DNA from: Skermania sp. ID1734 | GTDB lineage: Bacteria > Actinomycetota > Actinomycetes > Mycobacteriales > Mycobacteriaceae | Assembly: GCF_007489285.1 (NCBI RefSeq) | Contig: NZ_VLIY01000016.1 | Coordinates: forward strand, 52,153-116,152 | Reading direction: 5' to 3' | Length of the DNA stretch: 64,000 nt | Shown here: positions 55,081 through 63,713 of the stretch, piece by piece | Numbering within the stretch: the first letter of the stretch is position 1 | Layout of the letters: the number at the start of each line of letters is the position of its first letter | Notes under the pieces: generated by a model | Told to the model about the DNA's origin: nothing | Databases searched by the model: none | The model's input: the letters and a program-made list of their open reading frames with translations, nothing else | Position numbers and translations under genes: made by a program

Positions 55081-55218
55081 GAAGGACCACCACACGCTAT
55101 CCGGTGCGTCTAAATGCCCGCGAATTTGGGTACGGCTGCGTTGGGTGTCGACGGCGCCTGGTCGGGATCGGTGTTACCCACAGCGACGTTATCCACAGCG
55201 ATCGAAGAGAGGACGGCC

Positions 55219-55986
55219 ATGGTGACGCTGACTTCCGCCCTGGGTATCCGGGCTGAACGCCAACGGATCGCCAGCGAATTCCGACCGGGAGATCCGATCC
55301 CGCAAGTCTCATATACCGGCGCCGAAGACGAATTGTGGATGCGCGTTTTCGGAAAGCTATCGGCCATGCACCACGGGCTCGCCTGCGCCCAGTATCTTGA
55401 ATCGTCCCGGCGCGTCGCACTGCCCACCGACCGGGTGCCGCAACTGACCGAAATTTCCCGCAGGCTTCTTCCGCTCACCGGATTCCAATTGACGCCCGCG
55501 AGCGGAACCGTGCCAAGCCAACCGTTCTACGCGCCATTCGCAAACGGCATATTTCAGGCAACCCTGTACCTGCGCCGGCCGTCGGCACTGTTCTATTCAG
55601 CCGAACCCGACCTCATCCACGACTTGATCGGGCACGCTGCCATGCTTGCTGATCCCGACTTTGCCGAAATATACCGATGGTTCGGCTATGCCAGCAGACG
55701 AGCGTCGATTGAGCAAATACGGCAGCTTGCCCGACTGTTCTGGTTCACCCTGGAGACCGGCGTGCTCATGGAGAATGGTCGACCGCGGGCTTGTGGGGCC
55801 GCGATCCTCTCTTCGGTATCGGAAATGGAGTCCTTCTTGACGGCCGATTTGCGGCCCTTCCGGGTGGCCGACATTATCGCGCAGGATTTCGATGACAGCG
55901 ACTGTCAGCCAGTCCTGTTCGTCGCCGATTCCGTGCGCCAAATACGGGACGGTCTGTTGGAATATATGGAAATTTATGCCCACTGA
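55219..55986 (+). CDS. Pterin-dependent aromatic amino acid hydroxylase
   Basis: A 255-residue AAAH-family monooxygenase. AEPDLIHDLIGHAAMLADPD carries the two iron His (134, 139) and FWFTLETGVLMENG the Glu (179); CGAAILSSVSEMESFL matches the following active-site strand. It lacks a regulatory domain, like bacterial PhhA. Position 180 is Thr where human PheOH has Phe331, so substrate or position of attack may differ (Phe to Tyr, m-Tyr, or Trp to 5-hydroxy-Trp). The ATG at 55219 follows GAGAGGA. It overlaps the NRPS gene by 11 bases, implying that its product feeds that enzyme. Confidence 0.85.
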   Translation: MVTLTSALGIRAERQRIASEFRPGDPIPQVSYTGAEDELWMRVFGKLSAMHHGLACAQYLESSRRVALPTDRVPQLTEISRRLLPLTGFQLTPASGTVPSQPFYAPFANGIFQATLYLRRPSALFYSAEPDLIHDLIGHAAMLADPDFAEIYRWFGYASRRASIEQIRQLARLFWFTLETGVLMENGRPRACGAAILSSVSEMESFLTADLRPFRVADIIAQDFDDSDCQPVLFVADSVRQIRDGLLEYMEIYAH

Positions 55987-58900
55987 CACTTTCCCGCTCT
56001 CCGCAGCGCAATGGGAATTATGGCTGGCGCAACAACTGCAGCCGAACACGCCCATTGCGGTGGCGCAATACACCGACCTTTACGGACCACTCGATTGCGA
56101 ATTACTGCAATGGTGCTTCCAGTTGGCCGGCGCCGAACTGCAGTCGCCGCACCTGCGGTTCGCCATCGTCGGCGGGCACCCGCAGCAGTACGTCGACCGG
56201 CGCCACGGTGGCGGCTTCGGATACCTGGATATGACCGATCGTGCCGACCCCGAGCAGGCCTGCACCGAATGGATCGCCGAGCACGGCCACGCCGGCATCG
56301 ATGTGCTCGATGGTGTGATCCATACGTCGATGCTGTTCAAGCTCGGTCGGGACCGGCACCGGTGGTACGGGCGGAGTCACCACATCGCCCTGGATGGACT
56401 CGGCGCCGCGCGGCTGCTGCAGCGGACGGCCGAGCTGTACTCGGCGGCAGCGACCGGTCGACCCGTCCCACCGGCACGCGCCCTGCCGCTGCAGCAGATT
56501 GTCGAGTTCGACCGCGACTATCGGTCCTCTGCGCGATGGGCCGCCGACCGCGAGTATTGGGGCAAGCAACTCGCTGATCTCGATCAGTCGACCCGGCTCG
56601 TCGAGCGCTACGCCCCGCCTTCTTCTCGACCCCGGACAGTCTCCGCCGCGGTCGATGTGGAGACGATGGCGCGCCTCGACGCGATGCCGAGCGTGCACGG
56701 GGTCGGCCCGGCGGAGGTGCTGGTCGCCACGCTGATCGGTTTCTTGGCGCAGATGACCGGCAGAGCTGACATCGCGGTGTCGTTGCCGGTAGCGGCCCGA
56801 CCGACGGGCGCCCTGCGGCGCTCCGCGGGGATGACCGCGAACGTCGTGCCGATCCGGGTCCGCGACGTCACCTCACGCACGGTGGCCGAGTTGCTGCAGC
56901 AGGTGCGGATGACCATGATCGGCGCGCTGCGCCATCAGCTGTACCGCCAGGAGGACATGCGTCGCGATCAAGGCCTCGGAGCCGCGGGCCGCACCGGTTT
57001 CGGGCCACTGATCAACGTGCTCAGTTTTCCCGAGGCAATCGCCTTCGGGGCGGCCCGCGCGCAAACGCACCTGTTGTCGATCGGGCCGATCGAAGACCTG
57101 GCGGTCAATTGCTACCGATTCGGCAACGGCCCGTTGACCATTGACCTACAGGCCAACCCGGATGTGTACGGCGCCGAAGAGCTCGAACAGCATCAACGCG
57201 GGTTCATGCGTTACCTGCACCGCTTCCTGAGCGCATCTGACGACGAGTTCGCGGTACACATATCGGCCGACGAGCGCGCCGCGCTGCACGCACCGCACGC
57301 CGCGCCGGCCCGGCTGCTGCCCGATCTCCTCACCGCAGGCGTCGGCACAGGCGCTATTGCCCTGACCGGAAACGGTCGACAGTTGACCTATAGCGAACTC
57401 GACGAGCTGAGCTCGCGCTGGGCACGCGAGTTGATCGGCCATGGGGCCGGACCGGAATCCGTTGTCGCGGTTGCGCTGCCGCGATCCATCGAATCCGATG
57501 TCGCACTGTGGGCGGTCGCCAAGGCCGGTGCTGTCTTCTTCCCCGTCGATCCCAACGATCCGCCGGCGCGGGTACAGAAGTTGCTCGACGATTCCGGCGC
57601 GCGGCTCGGAATCACCGAGACCGGTTGGCGCCCCGGACTTTCCGAATCCGTCCGCTGGTTGCTGGTCGACACTGACGAGTTCACGTCCGCCGTTTCCCGA
57701 CGCTCCCCGGCGCCGGTCACCGATGGCGACCGGATCGTACCGCTTCGGCCCGATCATCCTGCGTACCTGATCTATACGTCGGGGTCCAGCGGTGAGCCCA
57801 AGGGGGTGCTGACGACGCACACGGGCCTGGGCACGCTCACCGACGACATTATCGCCCGCTATCGCATTCGTCCCGAATCGTTGGTGCTGCAGACGCATTC
57901 ACCGTACTGCGATGCCTCGTTCCTCGAGTATCTCGGGGCGTTCGCGGCCGGCGCCGTGCTGGTTGTCCTGGCGCCGGAAATCGTTGCGGGCGAAGAGCTT
58001 GCACGAACGGTGCAGCGATACTCGGTGACCCACCTGCTCCTCACGCCGGCAATACTGGCGACCATCGATCCGGCGCAGGTGCCGTCGCTGCTGGCCGTGG
58101 TCGTCGGCGGCGAGCACTGCCCGGCGTCCTTGGCCGATCAATGGGCCACGCGCACGGCAATGTTCAATGCCTACGGACCCACCGAGGCCACTGTCATCGT
58201 CAGCCAAACCGAAGCCCTTACCCCAGGTTCGGAGATCACGATCGGCCGACCGTTACCGGGAGTACAGGCCACGGTGTTGGACGCCGGACTGCGGCCGGTC
58301 CCGCCCGGCGCGCGCGGCGAACTGTATCTCGGCGGCGACGCATTGGCCCGCGGCTACCTGGGCCGCGCCCCCGCAACCGCCGGTCGATTTGTGGCAAATC
58401 CACACGGACCCAGGGGAAGCAGGCTCTACCGGACCGGCGACGTGGTGCACGAGCGCGATGACGGCACGCTCGTCTTCATCGGACGCTCTGACGTGCAGAT
58501 GTCGCTGCACGGCAAACGGATCGAGCCCTCCGAGGTGGAACGCGCGCTGGCGGCAGACAGCACGATCAGCCAGGCCGTGGTCCGTGTGTGGCATTCCGAC
58601 AGGCTCGGCGACCGGTTGATCGGTTATGTCGTGATGGCAGACGGAGCAGAACTCGATCGCAACGCGGTGCTGACCAGACTGCGGTCGGTGCTGCCGTCAG
58701 TGATGATCCCCGCGACCCTGATACCCATTGCGGAAGTGCCGATCAACGGCAGTGCCGGCAAGGTGGATAGATCCGCATTGCCGGAGCCACAGGCCCAACG
58801 TCCACAGTTCCGGGCGCCCGCCTCCTACGTGCAGCGTGTGGTCACCGAATTGGTCGGCGACCTCACCGGCGAACCGCGAGTCGGCTTGGATGACAACTTT

Positions 58901-59842
58901 TTCGAACTCGGCGGCAATTCGCTGCTCGGAGTGGACCTGTGTAATCGACTGTCGGACAAGCTAGGTACCCGAGTGGCGTTGTCGTGGCTCTTCACGCCCA
59001 CCGTACAGAGTCTGGCCGACACCATCGAGCAGGCGCTGTCCGGCGAAGTAGCGTCCGACGATTCGGCCTTGCGTCCGATTCTCACCTTGCGCGGCACCGG
59101 GTCCGGGGCGCCGCTGATTTGCGTACATTCGGCGGTGCCGCTGTCGTGGTGTTACGCTGGCCTGCTGCCCCACATCACCGATCGGCCCGTTTACGGGTTG
59201 CAATCCCCGGCCATTGCTGGTGCGCCCCATCAGTTTTCCAGCGTCGATGAACTCGCTGATCGCTATCTGCACGAGCTCACCCGAGTTCAGCCCACCGGAC
59301 CGTATTACCTGCTGGGCTGGTCGCTGGGCGGACAAATCGCCCACGCGCTTGGGGTTCGGCTGCGTGCGCGCGGCGAGGAAGTGCGGTTGCTCGTCATGCT
59401 CGACAGCGTGGCGTTCGCGGAAGGCTCCCCCAGCCCGCAGGAGCCAACCGTGCGCGATCTGGTCACCCACCTGCGCGGCAACGAACAAGAGACTCCCGAC
59501 ACCACCGCACTGACGCTCGACGAAGCCGTCGAACTACTCCACCGCGAAGCGGGCCCGAGCCGGGCGTTGACGCGCGAACAACTCGAACGCCTGCACCGCG
59601 GCTACCGCGAGTGCGTCGCCATGTCGCCGCGCTACCGACCCGGTCAGTTCGACGGAGATCTGCTGTACTTCAGTGCGAGCCAAGGAATCACCGCAGAGTT
59701 GAGCAGCCAGATGTGGCGGCCGTACGTGCGGGGGCAAATCACCGAGCATCGCGTCGCCGCCACACACGCCCAGATGCTCAACCGCGATGTGCTTGCGACC
59801 CTTGGCCCGATCTTGGCCGCGGCGCTCGCCGACCACCCCTAG
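55976..59842 (+). CDS. Single-module NRPS, C-A-T-TE
   Basis: 1288 residues. Condensation domain about 1-435 with intact HHxxxDG (His135-Gly141); adenylation about 450-935 with YTSGSSGEPKGV, NAYGPTEATV, YRTGD and catalytic Lys929; carrier about 945-1025 with NFFELGGNSLLG (Ser982); thioesterase about 1040-1288 with GWSLGG (Ser1116) and His1264. Aligning to GrsA by eye gives pocket residues D-A-L-L-V-G-A-V-I-K, close to the aromatic codes of tyrocidine modules. A starting C domain with no upstream module means the donor comes from another carrier or a CoA thioester. Start overlaps the hydroxylase gene. Confidence 0.93.
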   Translation: MPTDTFPLSAAQWELWLAQQLQPNTPIAVAQYTDLYGPLDCELLQWCFQLAGAELQSPHLRFAIVGGHPQQYVDRRHGGGFGYLDMTDRADPEQACTEWIAEHGHAGIDVLDGVIHTSMLFKLGRDRHRWYGRSHHIALDGLGAARLLQRTAELYSAAATGRPVPPARALPLQQIVEFDRDYRSSARWAADREYWGKQLADLDQSTRLVERYAPPSSRPRTVSAAVDVETMARLDAMPSVHGVGPAEVLVATLIGFLAQMTGRADIAVSLPVAARPTGALRRSAGMTANVVPIRVRDVTSRTVAELLQQVRMTMIGALRHQLYRQEDMRRDQGLGAAGRTGFGPLINVLSFPEAIAFGAARAQTHLLSIGPIEDLAVNCYRFGNGPLTIDLQANPDVYGAEELEQHQRGFMRYLHRFLSASDDEFAVHISADERAALHAPHAAPARLLPDLLTAGVGTGAIALTGNGRQLTYSELDELSSRWARELIGHGAGPESVVAVALPRSIESDVALWAVAKAGAVFFPVDPNDPPARVQKLLDDSGARLGITETGWRPGLSESVRWLLVDTDEFTSAVSRRSPAPVTDGDRIVPLRPDHPAYLIYTSGSSGEPKGVLTTHTGLGTLTDDIIARYRIRPESLVLQTHSPYCDASFLEYLGAFAAGAVLVVLAPEIVAGEELARTVQRYSVTHLLLTPAILATIDPAQVPSLLAVVVGGEHCPASLADQWATRTAMFNAYGPTEATVIVSQTEALTPGSEITIGRPLPGVQATVLDAGLRPVPPGARGELYLGGDALARGYLGRAPATAGRFVANPHGPRGSRLYRTGDVVHERDDGTLVFIGRSDVQMSLHGKRIEPSEVERALAADSTISQAVVRVWHSDRLGDRLIGYVVMADGAELDRNAVLTRLRSVLPSVMIPATLIPIAEVPINGSAGKVDRSALPEPQAQRPQFRAPASYVQRVVTELVGDLTGEPRVGLDDNFFELGGNSLLGVDLCNRLSDKLGTRVALSWLFTPTVQSLADTIEQALSGEVASDDSALRPILTLRGTGSGAPLICVHSAVPLSWCYAGLLPHITDRPVYGLQSPAIAGAPHQFSSVDELADRYLHELTRVQPTGPYYLLGWSLGGQIAHALGVRLRARGEEVRLLVMLDSVAFAEGSPSPQEPTVRDLVTHLRGNEQETPDTTALTLDEAVELLHREAGPSRALTREQLERLHRGYRECVAMSPRYRPGQFDGDLLYFSASQGITAELSSQMWRPYVRGQITEHRVAATHAQMLNRDVLATLGPILAAALADHP

Positions 59843-59940
59843 CTGAGCCGATTGCCCGTTTCGCGAAGTGTTTTGCGCAGCGCCGGTTGGCAATTCTATT
59901 CGTGCTTTCGTCCATACCTAGCACCGAAGAGGACACGGCA

Positions 59941-60354
59941 ATGTCACCTACCAGGCCAACACGCAATCGCCTCATCACCACCGTCCTGGCTACCGCCGCA
60001 GCCGCCGCAACCGCTGTGCTCGCCGCACCCAATGCAGGCGCCACCGTCACCAACCTCAGTGTCGCGACCGGGACGAGCAACGGCTACGGAACCGGCTGCA
60101 GCTACACCATCACCGCGTCGGCCAACACGCCCAGACCAGTTACCTTCACCGACAACAATGTGGACATTCCGGGCAGCCCGGTCACTCCGACGAACACCAA
60201 CGGCACCTGGACCGCCACCCTCACCTGGATACCGGCTACCACCGGCACCCATACCATCAGCGCCTACCAGCCCTACAGCGTGAACCGGCCGCAGTCGACG
60301 ACGCTGACAGTGGGCACCGGGATGAACGCCGGAAGTGCCTGCCTGGTGATGTGA
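59941..60354 (+). CDS. Secreted Ig-like domain protein
   Basis: A 137-residue protein with a Sec signal peptide (basic start, LITTVLATAAAAATAVLAAP, cleavage near A-G-A, residue 33) and a Thr/Ser-rich beta domain: GCSYTITASANTPRPVTFTD and NGTWTATLTWIPATTGTHTI, the pattern of a bacterial Ig-like fold, ending in a Cys that may pair with the one in GTGCS. Similar small proteins are frequent in Nocardia and Rhodococcus. It lies 98 bases after the NRPS; whether it belongs to the same unit is unknown. Confidence 0.8.
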   Translation: MSPTRPTRNRLITTVLATAAAAATAVLAAPNAGATVTNLSVATGTSNGYGTGCSYTITASANTPRPVTFTDNNVDIPGSPVTPTNTNGTWTATLTWIPATTGTHTISAYQPYSVNRPQSTTLTVGTGMNAGSACLVM

Positions 60355-60358
60355 TCCG

Positions 60359-61753
60359 TCAGTCGTCGCCCCGCGGCGGCGGGTCGACCTGCACTCCGGT
60401 GTCGTCATGTTCGGGTCCGGCGACCGGGTGTTCGGGTGGCACGCGGTCCCGGAACCGGCTCGCCTCGCTGGGCTGTGTCGCACCGGAGCGACCCGCCTCG
60501 CCGCGATACGGTCCGGGCTTCGGCCGCGGTTTTCCGCCCGGGAACGCCAGTCGGAAGATGCTGCGGTGCACCATCCCCCACTGCTTGGACAGGCGCCCGG
60601 AGTTGTACGGCAGCTCGTAGCGCTCGCAGATCTCCTTGACCTTCGGGGCGATCTCGGCGTACCGGCTGCTGGGCATGTCCGGGAACAGGTGATGCTCCAC
60701 CTGGTAGCCCAGGTTGCCGCTGACCACATGGAACAGCGGGCTGCCGTCGATGTTGGCCGCGCCGATGAGCTGGCGGACGTACCAGCCGCCGCGCGTCTCA
60801 TTTTCGACCTCCGCCTCGCTGAAGGTGTAGGTCTGGTCCGGGAAGTGCCCGCAGAAGATGATCGCGTGCGCCCAGACGTTTCGGATGATGTTCGCCACCG
60901 CGTCGGCCAGTAGCGTTCGCAGATAGGTACTTTCGACACCCGGCAGGGCGCGGTCGAACAGCGCTGCCGTCGCGCCGACCCGCCCCGTGGTGGACCGCTT
61001 CCGCAGCAGCCGGCCGATGCGTGATTCCGTAGGCTGGGCGATCCGGCCCCGCAGCGCCAGCTGCGCCAGCCCGAATGCGGCGGCGCTGACGAGCGGCCAG
61101 CCGATGTAGTCCTTGACAATCTGCGATCGCGCCTTGCCGGCGATGCCGCGGAAGTCGTTGATAATGTCCGACATCGACTTCTCACCGGCAAACAGCGCTT
61201 CGACGTCGGTATCGTGCAGGGCGACGCCCCATTCGAACAACGCCATCAACAGCACGTTGTAGAACGGCTGGGCCAGATAGACGGGGTGCCACTTCTGGCT
61301 CGGGTCGACGCGCATGATCTCGTAGCCGAGATCCTTGTCCTTGCCGCGAATATTGGTAAACGTGTGGTGAATGTAGTTGTGCGAGTGCTTCCACGCTTGG
61401 GCGGTCGAGGCGGTGTCCCAATCCCACACGGAGGAATGGATGTCTGGGTCGTTCATCCAGTCCCACTGGCCGTGCATGACGTTGTGGCCAATCTCCATGT
61501 TTTCCAAGATCTTTGCCATGCCCAGGCAGCTGGTGCCAAGTGCCCATGCAGTATTCGACCGCGACGCGAGCAGCAACACCCGCGCGGCGACCGCGAGTTG
61601 ACGCTGGACCGAGATGACCGTCTTGATGTAGCGGCGGTCGCGCTCGCCGAGGTCGGCATACACCTCATCGTGGATGGCGTCGAATTCCTTCGCCAGTTTT
61701 TCGAGTTCTTGTTCGCTCAGTCGCGCGAGCGGGCTTTCGATCGTTTCGGTCAC
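60359..61753 (-). CDS. desA3: Membrane fatty acid desaturase (DesA3-like)
   Basis: A 464-residue desaturase with all three His boxes: HNVMHGQWDWM, WKHSHNYIHHTFTN and GYQVEHHLFPDMPSSRYAEI. It matches the acyl-CoA Delta9 desaturase DesA3 of M. tuberculosis, which makes oleate. The last 45 residues (PKPGPYRGEAGRSGATQPSE and onward) are polar and disordered. It is 35 bases downstream of its likely electron donor gene. GTG/ATG start at 61753 (M-T-E-T-I-E-S-P). Confidence 0.93.
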   Translation of the reverse strand: MTETIESPLARLSEQELEKLAKEFDAIHDEVYADLGERDRRYIKTVISVQRQLAVAARVLLLASRSNTAWALGTSCLGMAKILENMEIGHNVMHGQWDWMNDPDIHSSVWDWDTASTAQAWKHSHNYIHHTFTNIRGKDKDLGYEIMRVDPSQKWHPVYLAQPFYNVLLMALFEWGVALHDTDVEALFAGEKSMSDIINDFRGIAGKARSQIVKDYIGWPLVSAAAFGLAQLALRGRIAQPTESRIGRLLRKRSTTGRVGATAALFDRALPGVESTYLRTLLADAVANIIRNVWAHAIIFCGHFPDQTYTFSEAEVENETRGGWYVRQLIGAANIDGSPLFHVVSGNLGYQVEHHLFPDMPSSRYAEIAPKVKEICERYELPYNSGRLSKQWGMVHRSIFRLAFPGGKPRPKPGPYRGEAGRSGATQPSEASRFRDRVPPEHPVAGPEHDDTGVQVDPPPRGDD

Positions 61754-61788
61754 TCCGTGGCTCCTTTCTTTGACAATTCGAGTTCGGC

Positions 61789-62886
61789 CTACAACTCGAG
61801 TTCGACATCGCCCTCAGCGGTGTTGATGCAGATCCGCACCGCTTGCCCGGTGGGCTCGCTGACCTGCCCCGACCGCAGGTCACGGAGCCGGCCCGAGCGC
61901 AACGTGCCGACGCAGGTGTGACAGATGCCGATCCGGCAGCCGTAGGCGAGGTTGATGCCCGCCTGCTCACCGGCCTCCAGAATCGGTGTGCCACCGTCAC
62001 ATTCGGTGGTCACGTCGCTTTCCAGGAAGGTCACCTTTCCGCCTTCACCGGCCGCACCGTCGCCGCCGATCTTCGGCTGAAAGCGCTCGAAGTGCAGGCG
62101 TTCGGGGTCACCGTGTTCGCGCCAATGCTCGATGAGGGCGTCGAGCATCTCACCGGGCCCGGAAACGAACGCCTCGCGGTCCCGCCAGTCCGCGCACACA
62201 TCGTCGAGGTCCTGTGCCGTCATCCGGCCCCGTTCGGAGGTGATCCGCAAGTCCAGTCGCAGGCCCGGATGGCGCCCGTCCAGATCCTCGAGCACCGAAC
62301 CGAACATGACCTCGTCGCGCGTGCGCGCGGAGTGGACCACCACCACATCGTCGATCTGTCCGCGGTGATCCAGGCTGCGCAGCATGCTCATGATCGGCGT
62401 GATGCCGCTGCCCGCGCTGATGAACAACGACTTCGGCGGCAACGGCTCGGGAAGGGTGAAGACGCCCTCGATTTCGCCGAGCCGCACCACGTCACCGGGC
62501 TTGATCTTGCGCACCAGGTAGGGCGAAACAACACCCTGCTCAACGAGTTTCGGTGTAACACTGATCAACCCGTCGGCGGGCTGCGGGTCCGACGTCAACG
62601 AGTACGCCCGCCAGTGATAGACGCCATCGATGATCACGCCGAGCCGGACATACTGGCCGGGCTCGTGCCCAGGCCACTCATAACCGGGCCGGATCAGGAC
62701 GCTCGCCGCTTCCGATCCTTGCGGCTCGATGCGTTCGACGCGCCCGCGCAGTTCCTTCGTCGTCCACAGCGGGTTGATCAGTTCCAGGTAGTCGTCCGGG
62801 CGTAGCGGACTGAACAAGTGCCGGATCGCGCGCAGAAACAGCCTGCGACCGCGTGGAACCTGTGGGCTAGCTCCGCGTTCAGCCAT
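61789..62886 (-). CDS. Ferredoxin-type reductase partner of desaturase (Rv3230c-like)
   Basis: A 365-residue flavoprotein: FAD/NAD module with HWRAYSLTSDPQPADG, VSPYLVRKIKPGDVVRLG and FISAGSGITPIMSMLRSL, then a C-terminal plant-type [2Fe-2S] domain with GCRIGICHTCVGTL and the fourth Cys in RICINTAEGDVELEL. It passes NADPH electrons to the desaturase encoded next, as Rv3230c does for DesA3. The ATG at 62886 is 6-7 bases after a -10-like TACGGT, so the mRNA may be leaderless. Confidence 0.93.
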   Translation of the reverse strand: MAERGASPQVPRGRRLFLRAIRHLFSPLRPDDYLELINPLWTTKELRGRVERIEPQGSEAASVLIRPGYEWPGHEPGQYVRLGVIIDGVYHWRAYSLTSDPQPADGLISVTPKLVEQGVVSPYLVRKIKPGDVVRLGEIEGVFTLPEPLPPKSLFISAGSGITPIMSMLRSLDHRGQIDDVVVVHSARTRDEVMFGSVLEDLDGRHPGLRLDLRITSERGRMTAQDLDDVCADWRDREAFVSGPGEMLDALIEHWREHGDPERLHFERFQPKIGGDGAAGEGGKVTFLESDVTTECDGGTPILEAGEQAGINLAYGCRIGICHTCVGTLRSGRLRDLRSGQVSEPTGQAVRICINTAEGDVELEL

Positions 62887-62892
62887 GAAACT

Positions 62893-62920
62893 ACCGTACA
62901 CACTTGTACACTGAAATCAA
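62893..62920 (-). promoter_or_regulatory. Candidate promoter/operator of the desaturase unit
   Basis: Minus strand TTGATT (62920-62915), 16 bases, TACGGT (62898-62893), then ATG at 62886. Between the boxes is a direct repeat GTGTAC-AAGT-GTGTAC with a 10-base period (one helical turn), a possible regulator site. Upstream, 62980-63002 carries two copies of ATATATGTGC in tandem. Confidence 0.4.
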
Positions 62921-63079
62921 ACGCTTCGATGTGAATTCTCTTGATTGCCAGCAGCACTTATCGCCTTACCGGACATCAATATATGTGCATATATGTGCAC
63001 TGAACAGGTTCCATATTGCTACGGCGTCGGGTGTACCCCCGTTATTGAGCGTTCAAACTCCGCAGACGCTCAGTTCGCC

Positions 63080-63258
63080 GCCAGAACCGACCGTTGGCCT
63101 AGTCGGTGGCGGCCGAAGTGAGCATCGCAGGCGCCCGGCAGGCGCCGAGGAGCGGAGCGAGGCCAGAACCGACCGTTGAGCTAGTCGGTGGCGGCCGAAG
63201 TGAGCATCGCAGGCGCCGAGGAGCGGAGCGAGGCCAGAACCGACCGTTGAGCTAGTCG
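63080..63258. repeat. Tandem direct repeat, 82 + 71 bp plus 26-bp partial copy
   Basis: Unit 1 (63080-63161) and unit 2 (63162-63232) both run from GCCAGAACCGACCGTTG to GAGGAGCGGAGCGAG; unit 1 has an extra 11 bases (a duplicated CGGCAGGCGCC). Unit 3 stops after 26 bases (63233-63258), where sequence switches to an inverted repeat. No genes lie in 62887-63330 (444 bp); short open frames through it consist of repeat sequence. Confidence 0.9.
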
Positions 63259-63300
63259 TTTTCCACACGATTTCGGCCTCGCGGCGTGGAAAACGACTAG
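63252..63300. repeat. 15-bp perfect inverted repeat (possible terminator or mobile-element scar)
   Basis: CTAGTCGTTTTCCAC (63252-63266) and GTGGAAAACGACTAG (63286-63300) are exact complements around a 19-base centre. The left arm begins inside the third copy of the direct repeat. The T4/A4 runs are internal, so it is not a classical intrinsic terminator. Confidence 0.85.
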
Positions 63301-63330
63301 GTCAATGCGCGGTCGGGGACTGACCGTCAG

Positions 63331-63669
63331 TCACTTCTCTGCGTTGCCCTCGCGAATGTCGGCCTCTTGATCATCGTGGCTCTGCTTGCTCGCCGCACGA
63401 TGGCGTTCTGCGGCATCCAGATGCGCATCGATGTCAGCGACTCCTGCGGTGAGCGCGGCCTGCTCGTGCATGGCGGCGGCCCGATCATGCACGAGCGCAG
63501 ACTCGCCGTGCCGAGAAGCCGCCGAGAGATGTGCGCGCTTGGCGCGTTCGAGCGCCTCGGCCGCACGCTGCTGCGCCAGCGCGACATCCTGATCGGTCAA
63601 TTTCTTGCCGGCGGCCAACTCCCGACGAAGCTGACCCAATTCGGCTATTCGCTGCTCCGCGTCCGTCAT
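63331..63669 (-). CDS. Hypothetical Ala/Glu-rich coiled-coil protein
   Basis: A 112-residue, highly charged, almost entirely helical protein: AEQRIAELGQLRRELAAGKK, ALAQQRAAEALERAKRAHLS, HDRAAAMHEQAALTAGVADI, DAAERHRAASKQSHDDQEAD. It has many His and Ala and no Cys, membrane helix or signal peptide. I do not recognise the family. Its 5' end is about 45 bases from the IS element, which may have cut or replaced its promoter. Confidence 0.6.
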   Translation of the reverse strand: MTDAEQRIAELGQLRRELAAGKKLTDQDVALAQQRAAEALERAKRAHLSAASRHGESALVHDRAAAMHEQAALTAGVADIDAHLDAAERHRAASKQSHDDQEADIREGNAEK

Positions 63670-63713
63670 CGCGCGGCGACGGGCCCGCGACCTGCGCTGG
63701 TTGTCGCCGATTC

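Noticed and set aside
54949..55095. N-terminal extension of the NiCoT permease
   Set aside because: The extra codons coincide with the cobalamin riboswitch and its hairpin, while GTG 54948 has an ideal ribosome site.
55174..55197. Replication origin from DnaA-box-like sequences
   Set aside because: Only two boxes, no dnaA/dnaN nearby and no AT-rich unwinding region; at most a regulatory site.
62904..63179. A 91-codon plus-strand frame
   Set aside because: Much of it consists of the tandem repeat and intergenic sequence, with no recognisable domain or ribosome site.
63080..63258. CRISPR array
   Set aside because: Only two full units, of unequal length (82 and 71), directly abutting with no spacers, and no cas genes nearby.
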